37,418 nucleotides of DNA. Source: Methanothrix sp. (GTDB lineage Archaea > Halobacteriota > Methanosarcinia > Methanotrichales > Methanotrichaceae). The notes under the pieces are model-generated. The model had not been told where the DNA came from. It worked only from the letters and a program-made list of their open reading frames with translations, and ran no database searches. This document shows, in pieces, positions 16,779 through 25,129 of this stretch (positions within the stretch are counted from its first letter, which is position 1; each line of letters begins with the position of its first letter). A program made the translations under genes and the position numbers. The DNA is taken from contig NZ_JAOAKP010000013.1 in assembly GCF_026419855.1 (NCBI RefSeq), positions 1 to 37,418 of the forward strand. The letters are read 5' to 3'.

Positions 16779-17525
16779 GTGGATACACATGATGTTGAGG
16801 CGATTGGCGCCAAGAAATACACAAAAGTCAGGTCCGGCATACCAGGCTTTGATGAACTTGTCAATGGCGGCTTCAACAGGGGTACTGTCAATACCGTCAC
16901 CGGCGGCTCCGGTACGGGAAAGACGGTCTTCGCCACCCAGTTCATATATGAGGGCATCAGGATGGGCGACAAGGGTATGATAATAACTCCCTCCGAGAGT
17001 GCAGAGTCCCTCAAGAGGGAGATGTACTCCTCCTTCAACTGGGATCTGTGGAAGCTGGAAGAGGAGAAAAAGCTTGTCATAGTCGATGTCACAGATCCTG
17101 TGCTCAGGCTTCAGAAGAGCATAGATCTCGATCCGGTGGATTTTCTCGTTAACTTCAGAAAGCTGGTTGAGCGGAAGGTGAGGGAGGAGAACCCCCAGCG
17201 GGTGTTCATCGACGATCTGATGGCTTTCTTCTACGCGGTCCAGGCGCCCTTCAAGATAAGGTCGCTGGCAGATGATCTATTCTCGAGCCTGAGAGCAACA
17301 AGGGCGACATCCGTCATAACGATTGGCACAGCATTCGGCATGAATCAGATACTTGAGTACGGCGCGGATTCTTGCACCATGCTCAGAAGGGACAGGATTG
17401 GCAACGCCCTCGTTCGCTCCATTTACGTTATGAAGATGCGGGGCTCGAAGATATCTAACAGCATAAGGGTCCTGGACATCTCGGACGATGGCATGGCGGT
17501 CTCGGGCCTCTCGCCATATCCCTGA
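16779..17525 (+). CDS. KaiC-like RecA-superfamily ATPase
   Basis: A 248-residue single-domain KaiC/RadA-type ATPase. The N-terminal SGIPGFDELVNGGF is the KaiC family entry motif, followed by Walker A GGSGTGKT (42-49). Walker B is RVFIDDL, and the C-terminal strand region is VRSIYVMKMRGS. KaiC-like proteins in archaea are signalling or regulatory ATPases, but the target of this one is not known. The GTG at 16779 is chosen because AGGAGG sits seven bases upstream; the GTG at 16773 overlaps that site. It is separated from the glycogen synthase gene by only 8 bases and is probably the first gene of that operon, which suggests a role in controlling carbohydrate storage. Confidence 0.85.
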   Translation: MDTHDVEAIGAKKYTKVRSGIPGFDELVNGGFNRGTVNTVTGGSGTGKTVFATQFIYEGIRMGDKGMIITPSESAESLKREMYSSFNWDLWKLEEEKKLVIVDVTDPVLRLQKSIDLDPVDFLVNFRKLVERKVREENPQRVFIDDLMAFFYAVQAPFKIRSLADDLFSSLRATRATSVITIGTAFGMNQILEYGADSCTMLRRDRIGNALVRSIYVMKMRGSKISNSIRVLDISDDGMAVSGLSPYP

Positions 17526-17533
17526 GGGAGATC

Positions 17534-19318
17534 ATGATACAGAGATGGATCGTGATCGCAGGAGAGGAGGCAGGGCCGGTCTCAAACAAGATGGGCGGCA
17601 TATGGAATGTGATAGATGCTGAGGCCAGGACTCTCGCAAAGCTGATCAGCAGCGGCGAGATAGAGAACGACATCCGGATCCTCGTCGCCGGCCCATACTT
17701 CCCCACAGCTGGAGCAGACTGGAACCGGGGAAAGATGCGTATTACGGATATATCGGGCCTCGAGCCGCTGAGCATGGGCAGCGAGATCGAAACCGCCCTG
17801 GAGAGGCTCGAATCCCTCGGAATCAAATCAGTAACAGGACAGACGGTGTATCATGATGTTCCGGTCGGCTACATACTATTCGATACGCACTACTACGACA
17901 GCTGCATAGTTCGCAGGGACGCCAGGGAGATGACGCTCACGAACGCGATAAAGGAGGAGGCCTGGAGGCTTGTGGGGCTGGACTCGCTGAAATACGAGCG
18001 CCTGAGCAACGCACCCGAGTACAATCACTACCTCTGCCTCTCATATGCGATCTCGGAGCTTGTGCGTGTGCTGAAGTCAATGGCCGAGGAGCCCGCGGAG
18101 AAATACGCTGACAAGGCGGTTTCAGAGTTCGCGCGCTCTGTGCTTCCGAAGATAAGAATATCTCTCCACTGCCACGAGTTCGGTGTCTTCTACGCGCTTG
18201 CGCGTCTGAAGGCTCTCGGTCAGCCCGTTCGCACGATGGCGACGCTCCACGCCACGGTCCCTGGAAGGGCAGCAGGACACAGATCTTTGGAGATGATAGC
18301 CAGGAACGATAAACGCTGGCCTCCAAATACCCCTGTATCGATGGCTGCACTGGAGGGCCTGGCAAGGTATGCTGATATAGTGACCTTCGTCGGCGACTCT
18401 ACAATGAAAGAGGCCATGCTCTTCCACGATCTCAAGGGCATCGTGATAAGAAACGGGATAGAGGTGGAGCAGGACCATATAGACTGGGAGAAGAAGACCC
18501 GGTGCAGAGCCAGGATACAGAAGTTCATTTCAGAGACGCTCTACAACCTCTACGGCGGGGAAAAGATCGATCCTGAGAACATAATCCCGGTATTCACAAT
18601 ATCGAGGATAGAGATAGAGAATAAGGGATATCCACAGCTTCTTGACGCACTGGTCCTTCAGGATCACCTGCTCAAACACAGAGCTATGAAGCAGAGATTT
18701 GCCGAGAAGATCAGGGTAGCATGCTTCCTCATAGCGGCGCATGGCCCGAAGCAGAAGGACAGGCTCCCGCAGGGCTTCCCCATAAACCTGACGCCCGAGA
18801 TTCTTGTATGGGAGGAGAACAGGCTCTACAAGATGATACAGGAGAAGGGGCTGGAGCCATGGAGGCTCGTATCAGGAAACCGCATAGTATCCGCGATTCT
18901 CTACCCGCAATGGGTTGGGCCAGATGACGGAGGGCTGAACATGCGGGCAGACGAGATCATGGCAGGCTGCGTTGCGGGCATCTTCCCCTCACAGTACGAG
19001 CCCTTCCTTCTCACGGGACTTGAGGCAGGCAAGGAGGGGACGCCGAGCATAGTCAGCAGAGCCTGCGGCTTCAGCGATGCTCTGAAGAAGATAAAGAGGC
19101 TCACAACCGGCATGGGAGGGGTTGTTGTGGTCGACAACATAGAGCAGACTTACAATGAGACCGTGCTCGACTACGCCCTCGCGCTCGATTACTTCACCTG
19201 GAGCCATGTGGCAGATCAGATCGAGTACAGGCTCCTATGCGAGGAGTCGTTTGCGCTTGCAAAGTACATGGACTGGAGGGAGCCTGTCATGGAGTATTAC
19301 AGAAACCTGGTGGTGTGA
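17534..19318 (+). CDS. GT3-family glycogen synthase
   Basis: A 594-residue GT-B glycosyltransferase resembling eukaryotic-type (GT3) glycogen synthase, which extends alpha-1,4-glucan from a nucleotide-glucose donor. The N-terminal NKMGGIWNVI (18-27) corresponds to the donor/acceptor loop of the family. SLHCHEFG and TLHATVPGR lie in the N-terminal lobe. The C-terminal lobe carries FPSQYEPFLLTGLEAGKEGTPS with Glu489 in the catalytic EPF motif. Length is typical for archaeal members. It follows the KaiC-like gene by 8 bases and its stop shares a base with the next start (TGATG). Methanothrix and relatives store glycogen, so the function fits. Confidence 0.9.
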   Translation: MIQRWIVIAGEEAGPVSNKMGGIWNVIDAEARTLAKLISSGEIENDIRILVAGPYFPTAGADWNRGKMRITDISGLEPLSMGSEIETALERLESLGIKSVTGQTVYHDVPVGYILFDTHYYDSCIVRRDAREMTLTNAIKEEAWRLVGLDSLKYERLSNAPEYNHYLCLSYAISELVRVLKSMAEEPAEKYADKAVSEFARSVLPKIRISLHCHEFGVFYALARLKALGQPVRTMATLHATVPGRAAGHRSLEMIARNDKRWPPNTPVSMAALEGLARYADIVTFVGDSTMKEAMLFHDLKGIVIRNGIEVEQDHIDWEKKTRCRARIQKFISETLYNLYGGEKIDPENIIPVFTISRIEIENKGYPQLLDALVLQDHLLKHRAMKQRFAEKIRVACFLIAAHGPKQKDRLPQGFPINLTPEILVWEENRLYKMIQEKGLEPWRLVSGNRIVSAILYPQWVGPDDGGLNMRADEIMAGCVAGIFPSQYEPFLLTGLEAGKEGTPSIVSRACGFSDALKKIKRLTTGMGGVVVVDNIEQTYNETVLDYALALDYFTWSHVADQIEYRLLCEESFALAKYMDWREPVMEYYRNLVV

Positions 19319-20535
19319 TGAATATAGCGTATCTGAGCACAGAGTACCCTCCGCTAGTCTACGGCGGTCTCGGTGTTTATGTGGATTCGATATCTAGAGA
19401 GATCGCCTCGATGGGGCATAAGGTCTCTGTGTTCACGATGGGCAGACCTGATCTGAAGAGAAAGGAGACGAAGCGGGGCGTTACGGCGTTCAGGGATATT
19501 CCGCTTCCGATGAGCGATGCGCTCGAGATATTCTATTCAAAAGAGACCCTCTCCTGGGGCTCTGGCCTGGATTTCCTGAACAATCTCCTTAGCTACAACC
19601 AGCTGGCTGCAGCCCGTGTGAGGGACTCGGGTCCTTTTGATCTCTGTGTTGCGCACGACTGGCTCGCGCTGCCCGCAGGGATGGCTTTGCGTCAGAGCAT
19701 GCCAATGATATACCACGTCCACTGCACCGAGGTCGGGCGCTCCGAGCACCCCAACCAGCAGCTTGTATCGCTGGAGGTGAAGGGCACCAGGCTCGCGGAT
19801 CTCGTGCTGACAGTCTCGAAGGCGATGAAGGGGGAGCTCGAGGGGCTCGGCGTGCCGGCTGATAAGATAAGAGTATGTTACCACGGCGTGGACACAAGGA
19901 TCTTCGATCCATCTGCTGTGAGGCCGGAGAGGCTCGGAATGCTGAGGGAGAGTTACGGCCTGAAGGAATCTGATACAGTCCTCTTATTTCTCGGAAGGCT
20001 CGAGCCTGTCAAGGGCGTTTCCCAGCTGCTCAGCGCTCTTCCTATCATCCGCAGAAAACATCCGGATGTCAGGCTCCTCGTGGTGGGAAACGGATCCCTG
20101 AGAGATCATGTGAGATCCGAAGCTGAGCGGCTTGGCGGTGTTCTGCTCGTTGATCGCTATCTTTCCCCTCAGGAGAAAGCATATCATTATGCGCTCGCTG
20201 ACCTCTGCATATTTCCCAGCATCTATGAGCCGTTCGGGATAGTGGCGCTCGAGGCCGCATCGATGGAGCGCGCCTGTGTCGTCGGAGCCAGTGGCGTCAG
20301 CGGTCTGAGAGAGATAGTCATGAAGCCTGAGACGGATAAGCCAACAGGCGTGCATGTGAACGCTCGCGACCCGAACGATATCGCATGGGGTGTAAATCTA
20401 GCTCTCGAAGATCCGGCTCGCCTCAGGGAGTGGGGGAGGAACGCCAGGGAGCGTGTCCTGGAGATGTTCACATGGCGAAAGGCTGCTGAGAACACATTGA
20501 AGATCTACGAGGAGGTTATCGCATACCGGAGCTGA
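19318..20535 (+). CDS. GT4-type glycosyltransferase (glycogen/starch synthase-like)
   Basis: A 405-residue GT-B retaining glycosyltransferase. The N-terminus, MNIAYLSTEYPPLVYGGLGV, resembles the glycine-rich donor loop of starch/glycogen synthases. The C-lobe has FLGRLEPVKGV and the EX7E pair Glu304/Glu312 in YEPFGIVALEA. The open frame extends upstream to 19237 inside the glycogen synthase gene; the ATG at 19318 is chosen because it starts the conserved domain and overlaps the previous stop as TGATG, a common coupled arrangement. Its substrate is unknown; neighbours suggest an alpha-glucan or glucose-containing acceptor. Confidence 0.87.
   Translation: MNIAYLSTEYPPLVYGGLGVYVDSISREIASMGHKVSVFTMGRPDLKRKETKRGVTAFRDIPLPMSDALEIFYSKETLSWGSGLDFLNNLLSYNQLAAARVRDSGPFDLCVAHDWLALPAGMALRQSMPMIYHVHCTEVGRSEHPNQQLVSLEVKGTRLADLVLTVSKAMKGELEGLGVPADKIRVCYHGVDTRIFDPSAVRPERLGMLRESYGLKESDTVLLFLGRLEPVKGVSQLLSALPIIRRKHPDVRLLVVGNGSLRDHVRSEAERLGGVLLVDRYLSPQEKAYHYALADLCIFPSIYEPFGIVALEAASMERACVVGASGVSGLREIVMKPETDKPTGVHVNARDPNDIAWGVNLALEDPARLREWGRNARERVLEMFTWRKAAENTLKIYEEVIAYRS
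20511..20525 (+). promoter_or_regulatory. Strong Shine-Dalgarno before a non-canonical ATA start
   Basis: AGGAGGTTATC-type sequence (GGAGG at 20511-20515) lies within the end of the GT4 gene. The next in-frame codon of the GalT-like gene at optimal distance (seven bases) is ATA at 20523. No ATG, GTG or TTG lies in that frame between the upstream TGA and position 20619. Confidence 0.5.
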
Positions 20536-21485
20536 GGCGACATTATTTCCTTGAGGAGTACTGCGTCATAGCGAAGGAGCGGGCCAAAAGGCCAACAGAT
20601 TTCATCCGGGCGAGGGAGATGCGCACATCGAAGGAATGTCCTTTCTGCCCCGGAAACGAGGAGATGACGCCCAGAGCTGTGGCCGTATACAGAGACGATG
20701 GTGTGTTTGAAGATGGCGAGACGCGGATCAGGGGCTGGTGGGCAAGATGCATCCCGAACATGTACCCTGCGATGGTTCAGAGCCCGGTTGCGCCAACCCC
20801 AGAGTGGATGGCTATGCCTGCCAGGGGAGGACACGAGGTCATAATCGAATCGCCGGATCATGAGAGCAGTCCGGCCGCCTTTAATAACGAGACGGCGATC
20901 AGAATGATCAGCGTCTATGCTGACAGATACCGGTATCACATCGAGCATGGATCATCGTATGTATCCATATTCAAGAACTGGGGTCGTGAGGCCGGTGCGT
21001 CCCTGAGCCACACGCACACACAGCTGATAGCGCTTCCTCTGGTCCCGCCGCTTCTGATGCGAGAGATATCCTCGATATCGTCTATGCCTGCATGTCCTTA
21101 CTGCATGATCGCTGAGCGGGAGTCGGGTTCTGAGAGGATCATATTCAGAGAAGGGGAGTGGGTTTGCATAGCGCCTTTTTACTCACAGACACCCTATGAG
21201 ATGTGGATCCTGCCGTTCAAGCACATCAGCAATCTTATTGAGATCAACGGATCGATGCTCGCGGGACTTGGCAGAGCACTGAGGGATGCCCTCCACCGGC
21301 TTTCTGCACTTCTGAATGATCCTCCGTACAACTACATGCTGTTTCAAATGAGCTCAAACTACCATTTGAACATCAGGATTCAGCCTGCCATAACCAGGAT
21401 CGCAGGCTTCGAGAAGAATACAGGCATCCACATAAACCCAGTTCCTCCTGAGCAGGCAGCCTCGGAGCTCAGGTCAATCTCATGA
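20523..21485 (+). CDS. galT: GalT-family nucleotidyltransferase (galactose-1-phosphate uridylyltransferase-like)
   Basis: A HIT-superfamily enzyme that exchanges hexose-1-phosphate and nucleotide-sugar. Visible motifs are CPFCPGNE (zinc CxxC), the active-site region SHTHTQL (HxHxQ) and a second CPYC. The first ATG (20619) would begin just before CPFC and discard a conserved GalT N-terminus. That part (LRRHYFLEEY, then VIAKERAKRPTDF) is encoded in the same frame from 20532. No standard start codon exists upstream, so I place the start at ATA 20523, seven bases after GGAGG, giving 320 residues and a 13-base overlap with the GT4 gene. If 20619 is used the protein has 288 residues. Context suggests it supplies or recycles nucleotide-glucose for glycogen synthesis; ADP-glucose phosphorylase activity is an alternative. 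Confidence 0.85.
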   Translation: MPELRRHYFLEEYCVIAKERAKRPTDFIRAREMRTSKECPFCPGNEEMTPRAVAVYRDDGVFEDGETRIRGWWARCIPNMYPAMVQSPVAPTPEWMAMPARGGHEVIIESPDHESSPAAFNNETAIRMISVYADRYRYHIEHGSSYVSIFKNWGREAGASLSHTHTQLIALPLVPPLLMREISSISSMPACPYCMIAERESGSERIIFREGEWVCIAPFYSQTPYEMWILPFKHISNLIEINGSMLAGLGRALRDALHRLSALLNDPPYNYMLFQMSSNYHLNIRIQPAITRIAGFEKNTGIHINPVPPEQAASELRSIS

Positions 21486-21593
21486 TTTGAAGCGTCTGCG
21501 GAAATGCAAACGGCATCCATGACCTCGATAGTTGTAAATTGATGAAGTGACGACCGCCTGAAGCGCGGCGTGCTCCAAAGAGCAACGTATTGT

Positions 21594-21615
21594 CGTGCGA
21601 GGAGCATTTCGCACG
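21594..21615 (+). terminator. Hairpin downstream of the glycogen operon
   Basis: CGTGCGA at 21594-21600 pairs perfectly with TCGCACG at 21609-21615 around an eight-base loop. It lies about 110 bases after the galT-like stop and before the promoter of the next gene. No T-run follows directly, so it could be a processing site rather than a terminator. Confidence 0.35.
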
Positions 21616-21640
21616 CATTACCCGGAGTTCAAAATAGATT

Positions 21641-21650
21641 CATATAAAAT
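21641..21650 (+). promoter_or_regulatory. Candidate TATA element for the second GT4 gene
   Basis: CATATAAAAT at 21641-21650 matches the archaeal TATA pattern and lies about 100 bases before the ATG at 21751, implying a leader of about 75 bases. This suggests the last glycosyltransferase gene is transcribed separately from the operon before it. Confidence 0.4.
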
Positions 21651-21750
21651 TGATGTCTGACCTGACAGACAGAATCAGAACAGAATTTCGAGAGATGTGA
21701 AAGAGTTAAATCACACCAATCCGTTGAGATATACTGTTAAAGGTGAGCTG

Positions 21751-22914
21751 ATGCGTATAGGTATGTTCTCCTGGGAGAGCCTCTACTCGGTGAAGGTCGG
21801 CGGCGTGGCCCCGCATGTCTCTGAGCTGTCCGAGGCTCTCGCCAGGATGGGCCACGAGGTGCATGTCTTCACGCGGCGTGGTGATTTTGATTACTACGAT
21901 AAGATAAATGATGTCCATTACCAGCGTGTGGACCACGACCCCACGGGGGATATAGTTCATCAGATGGACACGATGTGCGATGCGATGGTCGACCGGTTCG
22001 AGTCCGTCCAGAGCATCTTCGGAAGGTTCGATCTGATCCACGGCCATGACTGGCATCCTGTGAATGCGATCGTGCGAATAAAGAAGAGTCATGCCATTCC
22101 GCTGATCTTCACAGTCCACAGCACCGAGTGGGGGAGAAACGGGAACAGCCATCCGCAGAATCCTGTATCCCGAGAGATTTCCCATCGCGAATGGCTCGGA
22201 GGTTACGAGTCTGCAAGGGTGATAGTGACGACAGAGTGCATGAAGAATGAGCTGATGATGCTCTACTCCATACCGGAGCAGAAGATCGAGGTGATCCCCA
22301 ACGGGATAGTGATCGGGAAGCTCAGAAGGGCTCTTGATGCCGGCAGGGTCAAGGAGAGGTACGGCATACACCCGCTCGCGCCTGTGATCCTCTTCTGCGG
22401 CAGGATGTGCTATCAGAAAGGGCCGGATCTTCTGGTCAGAGCGATACCCGATGTGCTCCGGGAGAGGTGGGACGCGAAGTTTGTGTTCGTCGGCGAAGGC
22501 GATATGAAGTGGGAGTGCGAGCGGCTGGCGCGAGAGCTCGGCGTCGAGCATGCGTGCAGATTCCTGGGGTACGTTCCAAGCTCAACAAAAGAGGATCTGA
22601 TGAACGCATGCGACATAATATGCCTGCCCAGCAGGAACGAGCCGTTCGGCGTGGTGGTCCTGGAGGCATGGGACGCCGGAAAGCCTGTGGTCGCCACGGA
22701 GGCAGTCACGATAATAAAAAACTTCGAGGATGGTCTGCTCGCCTACATCCAGCCGGAATCGATCGCATGGTGCATCAAACGCCTGCTCAATAACCCTGAG
22801 GAGATGAAGAGGTTATCTTCACTGGGCCGGGCGAGGCTCGAGCATGACTTCAGCTGGGACAAGATCGCAGAGATGACCGTAAGGGTCTATGAGGATGTGC
22901 TGAGAACAGCCTGA
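21751..22914 (+). CDS. GT4-type glycosyltransferase (starch/glycogen synthase-like)
   Basis: A 387-residue GT-B glycosyltransferase, related to but distinct from the gene at 19318. The N-terminus MRIGMFSWESLYSVKVGGVA carries the glycine-rich donor loop, and DLIHGHDWHPVNA follows in the N-lobe. The C-lobe has FCGRMCYQKGPDLL and the EX7E pair Glu297/Glu305 in NEPFGVVVLEA. The ATG at 21751 is chosen over an upstream in-frame start at 21697 because AGGTGA lies four bases before it and the conserved domain begins there. It follows the glycogen operon after a 265-bp gap and probably acts in the same storage or surface glycan pathway. Donor and acceptor are unknown. Confidence 0.87.
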   Translation: MRIGMFSWESLYSVKVGGVAPHVSELSEALARMGHEVHVFTRRGDFDYYDKINDVHYQRVDHDPTGDIVHQMDTMCDAMVDRFESVQSIFGRFDLIHGHDWHPVNAIVRIKKSHAIPLIFTVHSTEWGRNGNSHPQNPVSREISHREWLGGYESARVIVTTECMKNELMMLYSIPEQKIEVIPNGIVIGKLRRALDAGRVKERYGIHPLAPVILFCGRMCYQKGPDLLVRAIPDVLRERWDAKFVFVGEGDMKWECERLARELGVEHACRFLGYVPSSTKEDLMNACDIICLPSRNEPFGVVVLEAWDAGKPVVATEAVTIIKNFEDGLLAYIQPESIAWCIKRLLNNPEEMKRLSSLGRARLEHDFSWDKIAEMTVRVYEDVLRTA

Positions 22915-22942
22915 GATTCATGATGCGGGTTCTTCAGGCAGA

Positions 22943-22960
22943 TGTGCTTCGCACGTTTTT
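22943..22960 (+). terminator. Short hairpin with T-run after the GT4 gene
   Basis: TGTGC-ttc-GCACG at 22943-22955 is followed at once by TTTTT (22956-22960), in the 50-bp gap between two convergent genes. It fits a terminator for the plus-strand gene. Confidence 0.5.
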
Positions 22961-22964
22961 CGCA

Positions 22965-25085
22965 TCAGATATCGAGCTGGATCGTGCTGCCCATGAGCAC
23001 ATCCTCCTCCTCGATGCTCAGCTCTTTTGCTATCTCCGGGTTCATGATGATATATGCGTCCTCCGCTCTCACGGCTCCATTGTCTCCGGTCGAGTACGGC
23101 AGGCGGAGTGTGTAAACTCCATTCACTGGCGCTGCCTCGATCGCATACGTGAACCTCCTGCCCTGGTTCGTTGTTAGATTTAGCAGCGCAACTACAGGCC
23201 CGCTGCTCCTTCCAGTAACAACAGCTCCGGGTACATGCTCGAAGATCTTCACGCTCGCACTGCTCGGGTTGTCTCCTTTGAATGTCCCGGATTCATACAC
23301 AAGTCTAAGATGGCTCATGTTAATCCCATCGTATAGCTGGAGGCGGGCGAGCAGCGTCTTCCTGAGCCGGTCCGTGAGTTCTATGCTGAGATACTTCCCT
23401 GAGGTGCTGTATCTTATATAGCTCATCGGGTCCTCCCCGATCCATCGCGCTGTCGATGGAAGGGTGAGATACAGCATCTCCCATGATGTTATGACATACC
23501 TCACGTTCCTTCGCTCCAGTATTCTCTCCCCATCGCTCTCTATCTCAGACAAAAAGAACCTCGTGGAATCATACACTCCCGCCTGGAAGTTGTTCGCAAC
23601 CACCGGTCGTTCTGCAAGGTAGAGTATCCAGTTGCCGTAGCTCCAGCTGCTCATTATGCCGTACTCCGGCCTGCTGGAGGGATCATTGAAGAAGCTGGTC
23701 ACTGGCGTGTTCTCCTTCAGCCACTTCAGCGCATCCACCCAGTCGCTCTCTATATCAGGTGCATCGTCAGAGATCCTGCTGAGCCTCCAGAAGGAGGGAA
23801 CGGCCATCACCACAAGAATGATAAGCGTGAGAGCCATCATATGCCTTCTCTTCAGAGACCTTTTCTCAGCAAGCACGCAGAACTCTGAGAAGAGAACAGC
23901 GAAGAGGATGGACATGTTCATCGCGAGGATGTAGAGAAACCTCTTCTGCCCGATTGTGAGAAGCAGGGCGATTAAAGTCCATACGATCAGTAGAACCTTC
24001 TTCCGATCGTAAATGTGACGTCTTGCTACCAGCGCAAGAACTGCCACTGTTATGATTATGTTGAGCCCCAGAACCGACATGAGGTCCATGGTGAGGAGCG
24101 GGCTGGCCTCCTCTATGAGCCCAGCCATCTCTCCGCCGATGATGTAGGGGAGCCTGCTCACCAGTGTTTTGTAAACCACTGATGTGATGCTATCTCTGAG
24201 TGCGTAGACGAAAAGCAGAAGGATCAAGCCAGCGGATATCATGATACCCGGAAGCGAGTACCATGGCAGGCGTTTCTGCGAGAGAATGTAGATGTAAATC
24301 GCAAATCCAAAAAGAGATGCGCCAAGAAGGGCGAATATGGCAATGGCCGATGGGAGCATCCAGTGACTGCTACAGAACGGGAGCACAAGAAGCGAGGCGA
24401 TCGCAGGCGCGATCACGAGATCTTTCGGTGGCTCTCTGCCATCTCTGAGATCCAGTGACATCCTGGCGATGGTGTAGATCAGAACCATGAGGACATAAGC
24501 GGCTGAGCCCATCCATGTGTAGGCGAGAAGCGCCATGAAGAGCCCGGCGGCTGCAGACCACCTCACATCGCTGGCGGCTCGCAGAAGCGATAGCATGATG
24601 AGCGAGAGCAGCAGCATCTCGAGAGCATGGTGATCAACGTATCCAAATGAGTTCACAGCCACCGCGTATGATGATATTGCGAGGAAGAACGCAGATGCCA
24701 GGCCGGTCCGCGCATCGAACATCTCCCTCGCAGCCAGGTAGATTACCCCGACAGTGAGGGCGCCGAGAACTGGCGGAAGCATCGACGATATGACCTCAAA
24801 GCCGTATGTGCCACTGCCGAGCGATGCCACAGCAGCCCCTAGGATATCGAAGAGCGGTGGCCAGGTTATCTCCAGCCCGTTTGGATAATCCACGTACGAG
24901 TCGAACCAGAGCGTGGCAGGAAAGTGGTCCACTGTATAAATAATCCTGCGCATGTGGTAGTAGGAGTCCGGGCCGTAGAAGAGGACAGATCCATCTGATA
25001 GAGCGAGCCTTCCAGCATAGAGCCTCAACATAAATGCTGAGGTGATCAGAACCACCAAAGCCCAGAGCCTGCGCTGCGACCTCAT
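22965..25085 (-). CDS. aglB: Oligosaccharyltransferase AglB (STT3 family)
   Basis: Integral-membrane enzyme that transfers a lipid-linked glycan to Asn in N-x-S/T sequons on the outer face of the cell membrane. It has 706 residues. The N-terminal half has about a dozen membrane helices with family motifs GPDSYYHMRR (catalytic Asp40), GYVDHHALEM (Asp151) and EEASPLL (325-331, the SSE/TIXE-type loop). The C-terminal soluble part begins near residue 440. The position of the signature WWDYG reads SWSYG (480-484) within MSSWSYGNWI, while the following ERPVVANNF is typical. The substitution touches residues that recognise the sequon Thr/Ser. The short soluble domain suggests a short-type AglB. A likely substrate is the S-layer protein at 590-3898. 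Confidence 0.92.
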   Translation of the reverse strand: MRSQRRLWALVVLITSAFMLRLYAGRLALSDGSVLFYGPDSYYHMRRIIYTVDHFPATLWFDSYVDYPNGLEITWPPLFDILGAAVASLGSGTYGFEVISSMLPPVLGALTVGVIYLAAREMFDARTGLASAFFLAISSYAVAVNSFGYVDHHALEMLLLSLIMLSLLRAASDVRWSAAAGLFMALLAYTWMGSAAYVLMVLIYTIARMSLDLRDGREPPKDLVIAPAIASLLVLPFCSSHWMLPSAIAIFALLGASLFGFAIYIYILSQKRLPWYSLPGIMISAGLILLLFVYALRDSITSVVYKTLVSRLPYIIGGEMAGLIEEASPLLTMDLMSVLGLNIIITVAVLALVARRHIYDRKKVLLIVWTLIALLLTIGQKRFLYILAMNMSILFAVLFSEFCVLAEKRSLKRRHMMALTLIILVVMAVPSFWRLSRISDDAPDIESDWVDALKWLKENTPVTSFFNDPSSRPEYGIMSSWSYGNWILYLAERPVVANNFQAGVYDSTRFFLSEIESDGERILERRNVRYVITSWEMLYLTLPSTARWIGEDPMSYIRYSTSGKYLSIELTDRLRKTLLARLQLYDGINMSHLRLVYESGTFKGDNPSSASVKIFEHVPGAVVTGRSSGPVVALLNLTTNQGRRFTYAIEAAPVNGVYTLRLPYSTGDNGAVRAEDAYIIMNPEIAKELSIEEEDVLMGSTIQLDI

Positions 25086-25112
25086 GAGAGACCCGCCTGT
25101 TGCTGAACCAGC

Positions 25113-25126
25113 ATATATATTTTAAA
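25113..25126 (-). promoter_or_regulatory. TATA element of aglB
   Basis: Read on the minus strand, TTTTAAAATATATATGC at about 25111-25126 lies some 28-40 bases before the aglB start codon, predicting a very short or absent leader. It sits between the aglB start and the end of the FKBP gene, so aglB can be transcribed on its own. Confidence 0.55.
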
Positions 25127-25129
25127 AGA

